In this document: one piece after another, positions 6,914 through 7,344 of the stretch | Position numbering within the stretch: the stretch's first letter is position 1 | Layout: every line of letters starts with the position of its first letter | DNA from: Dehalococcoidia bacterium | GTDB taxonomy: Bacteria; Chloroflexota; Dehalococcoidia; GIF9; AB-539-J10 | Length of the DNA: 7,344 nt | Assembly: GCA_018399375.1 (NCBI GenBank) | Contig: JAGYOV010000046.1 | Location: forward strand, 1 to 7,344 | Direction: 5' to 3' | Position numbers and translations under genes: made by a program | Notes under the pieces: generated by a model | Database searches by the model: none | Seen by the model: the letters and a program-made list of their open reading frames with translations, nothing else | What the model was told of the DNA's origin: nothing

Positions 6914-6942
6914 TTGTAGATTATGCCCCCGTGGGGCAACCA
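6911..6942. repeat. GC-rich hairpin within a TGGTTG/CAACCA inverted repeat
   Basis: TGCCCC (6924-6929) and GGGGCA (6933-6938) form a 6-base stem with a 3-base loop. TGGTTG (6911-6916) and CAACCA (6937-6942) form an outer inverted repeat that shares two bases with the inner one. No T-run follows on either strand, so it is not a standard intrinsic terminator. Confidence 0.45.
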
Positions 6943-6956
6943 AGTAATCCAGCAAA

Positions 6957-6985
6957 TGGACTTTTCACTCTCCCTATTGTATACT
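6957..6985 (+). promoter_or_regulatory. Promoter of the SWIM zinc-finger gene
   Basis: TGGACT (6957-6962), a 17-base spacer and TATACT (6980-6985) match a sigma-70-type promoter at 4/6 and 5/6 positions. The predicted start near 6992 gives a leader of about 28 bases that includes the ribosome binding site AGGGGG (7007-7012). Confidence 0.6.
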
Positions 6986-7006
6986 TAGTTTAGGAACTAA
7001 AAACAA
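6976..7006 (-). promoter_or_regulatory. Candidate distal leftward promoter
   Basis: The minus strand has TTGTTT (7006-7001) and TACAAT (6981-6976) with a long 19-base spacer. If used, it would give tldD a leader of about 340 bases containing all the intergenic inverted repeats. Its -10 box overlaps the rightward -10 box on the other strand, so the two promoters would exclude each other. The spacing is suboptimal. Confidence 0.3.
6985..7000. promoter_or_regulatory. Palindromic operator candidate TTAGTT-N4-AACTAA
   Basis: A perfect 6+6 inverted repeat begins at the last base of the rightward -10 box and covers the predicted start site. It also lies between the -35 and -10 boxes of the candidate leftward promoter. 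A dimeric repressor bound here could block both directions. The regulator is not identifiable from this window. Confidence 0.5.
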
Positions 7007-7020
7007 AGGGGGCAGCGCAG

Positions 7021-7293
7021 ATGAGATCTAGCCTTATCGGGAAGATCGAAAAAGCAAAAAGGTATGCCCAAGAGCCAGGTCGCGTCGAATTTTCAGGTTT
7101 CACCACTATTTTCCATGGAGAAAACAGCGATCACAAAGTAAGCTATGCCAGCGGAAAGTGGCACTGTACCTGCAGTTTTTTCTCTCAATGGGGAACATGT
7201 AGCCATATAATGGCATTGCAGCAGATACTGCATGAAATGTTGCCTGCAGAAGCTCTTTCCTCTCTTGAAGAGATTCACTCACGAGAAAAATAG
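7021..7293 (+). CDS. Small stand-alone SWIM zinc-finger protein
   Basis: The 90-residue protein carries a SWIM-type zinc finger: Cys49-x-Cys51, eight residues, then Cys60-x-His62, in the context WHCTC...GTCSHIMAL. SWIM domains bind DNA or proteins and occur in transposases, SNF2-family ATPases and recombination factors. Here the domain stands nearly alone, with a basic N-terminal helix (about residues 5-17), a predicted beta segment before the finger and a helix after it. The start ATG 7021 has AGGGGG 8 bases upstream and a good promoter with a palindrome at its start site. It is divergent from tldD, and its last 19 bases overlap the convergent folC end. The domain call is firm; the cellular role is unknown, with a nucleic-acid-binding regulator one possibility. 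Confidence 0.85.
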   Translation: MRSSLIGKIEKAKRYAQEPGRVEFSGFTTIFHGENSDHKVSYASGKWHCTCSFFSQWGTCSHIMALQQILHEMLPAEALSSLEEIHSREK

Positions 7294-7344
7294 TCTAATG
7301 CCTCGGCTGCTACGAAAAGAGAGCCGGTAATGCATATGAGGTCG
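7275..7344 (-). CDS. folC: C-terminal end of folylpolyglutamate synthase (partial)
   Basis: Only the last 22 codons and the TGA stop (7277-7275) are visible on the minus strand; the rest lies beyond the right edge. The translated end DLICITGSLFVAAEAL matches the usual FolC C-terminus, where ICVTGSLYLVGE-type sequence forms part of the Mur-ligase-like C-terminal domain. FolC adds glutamate to folates (and in many bacteria to dihydropteroate) using ATP. The stop lies inside the last codons of the SWIM gene, a convergent 19-base overlap with no terminator hairpin and T-run visible. The call rests on a short segment, but the GSLF/Y motif is distinctive. Confidence 0.72.
   Translation of the reverse strand, partial: DLICITGSLFVAAEALDYFSRE

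Larger units (their letters stand above)
6698..6967. repeat. Pair of 13-base direct repeats bracketing the intergenic core
   Basis: AATGGACTTCTCA (6698-6710) and AATGGACTTTTCA (6955-6967) differ at one base and are 257 bases apart. The right copy supplies the -35 hexamer of the rightward promoter. The left copy forms a TGAGAA/TTCTCA hairpin with its flank. They could be regulator sites, a duplicated target site, or a residue of an internal duplication. Confidence 0.55.
6627..7020. other. Divergent intergenic region between tldD and the SWIM gene
   Basis: This 394-base gap holds no intact gene that I can support. It contains a likely rightward promoter with an overlapping palindrome near 6957-7000, one proximal and one distal leftward promoter candidate, nested inverted repeats between 6781 and 6942, a 13-base direct repeat, and a minus-strand segment with coding-like codon use broken by TGA. 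Length and structure suit either a long regulated leader for tldD or a decayed gene. The sequence alone does not separate these. Confidence 0.7.

Noticed and set aside
6924..6938. GC hairpin as an intrinsic terminator
   Set aside because: No T-run follows the stem on either strand.
6699..6947. 82-codon plus-strand open frame in the intergenic region
   Set aside because: It has no Shine-Dalgarno at its ATG, a Leu/Ser/Pro-rich composition typical of antisense frames, and no recognisable domain. The coding-like bias in this stretch is on the minus strand.
6671..6960. T-box, cobalamin, SAM, TPP, glycine or SRP/6S RNA in the intergenic region
   Set aside because: I looked on both strands for the conserved cores of these RNAs and found only scattered short resemblances.
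7261..7273. TCTCTT-G-AAGAGA palindrome as a terminator for the SWIM gene or folC
   Set aside because: It is inside the SWIM coding sequence, has almost no loop when fully paired, and lacks a T-run.

Overview
The window reads as a compact bacterial chromosome segment with one long minus-strand gene cluster and a short divergent part at the right end. The protein set is a type 4 Fe-S uracil-DNA glycosylase, an RNase J, a bacterial PAC2-family protein, a TldD/TldE pair and a stand-alone SWIM zinc-finger protein. Together with the wording of the HEAT-repeat and PAC2 proteins, this suggests an anaerobic Chloroflexota relative, perhaps Dehalococcoidia. That placement is inference from general familiarity, not a database match.

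Layout: positions 1-6626 hold six tightly packed genes, all on the minus strand. In transcription order they are tldD (5268-6626), tldE/pmbA (3950-5266), a PAC2-family gene (3127-3909), a HEAT-repeat gene (2217-3143), a family 4 uracil-DNA glycosylase gene (1594-2208) and a ribonuclease J gene (1583 down to the window edge, 3' end missing). Junctions are +1, about +40, -17, +8 and +10 bases, and no terminator is visible between genes, so one polycistronic mRNA is likely. TldD and TldE form a zinc metalloprotease that digests unfolded or modified peptides. The PAC2 protein resembles proteasome-assembly chaperones, and the HEAT protein looks like a binding scaffold. The last two genes belong to DNA repair and RNA processing or decay. 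A shared theme of macromolecule quality control is possible but unproven.

Positions 6627-7020 (394 bases) are intergenic between divergent genes. This stretch holds a good promoter for the rightward gene, a 16-base palindrome at its transcription start, a possible leftward promoter on the opposite strand, a second leftward promoter almost touching the tldD start codon, several inverted repeats that can pair in mutually exclusive ways, a near-perfect 13-base direct repeat, and a minus-strand segment with coding-like codon bias interrupted by TGA. It is the most interesting part of the window.

Positions 7021-7293 encode a 90-residue SWIM zinc-finger protein on the plus strand. Its last 19 bases overlap the 3' end of a convergent minus-strand gene whose visible C-terminus looks like folylpolyglutamate synthase (folC, cut by the window edge). 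I see no tRNA, rRNA, CRISPR array, insertion sequence or prophage gene. The window is mostly core genome with an unusual regulatory region, not an obvious defence or mobile island.
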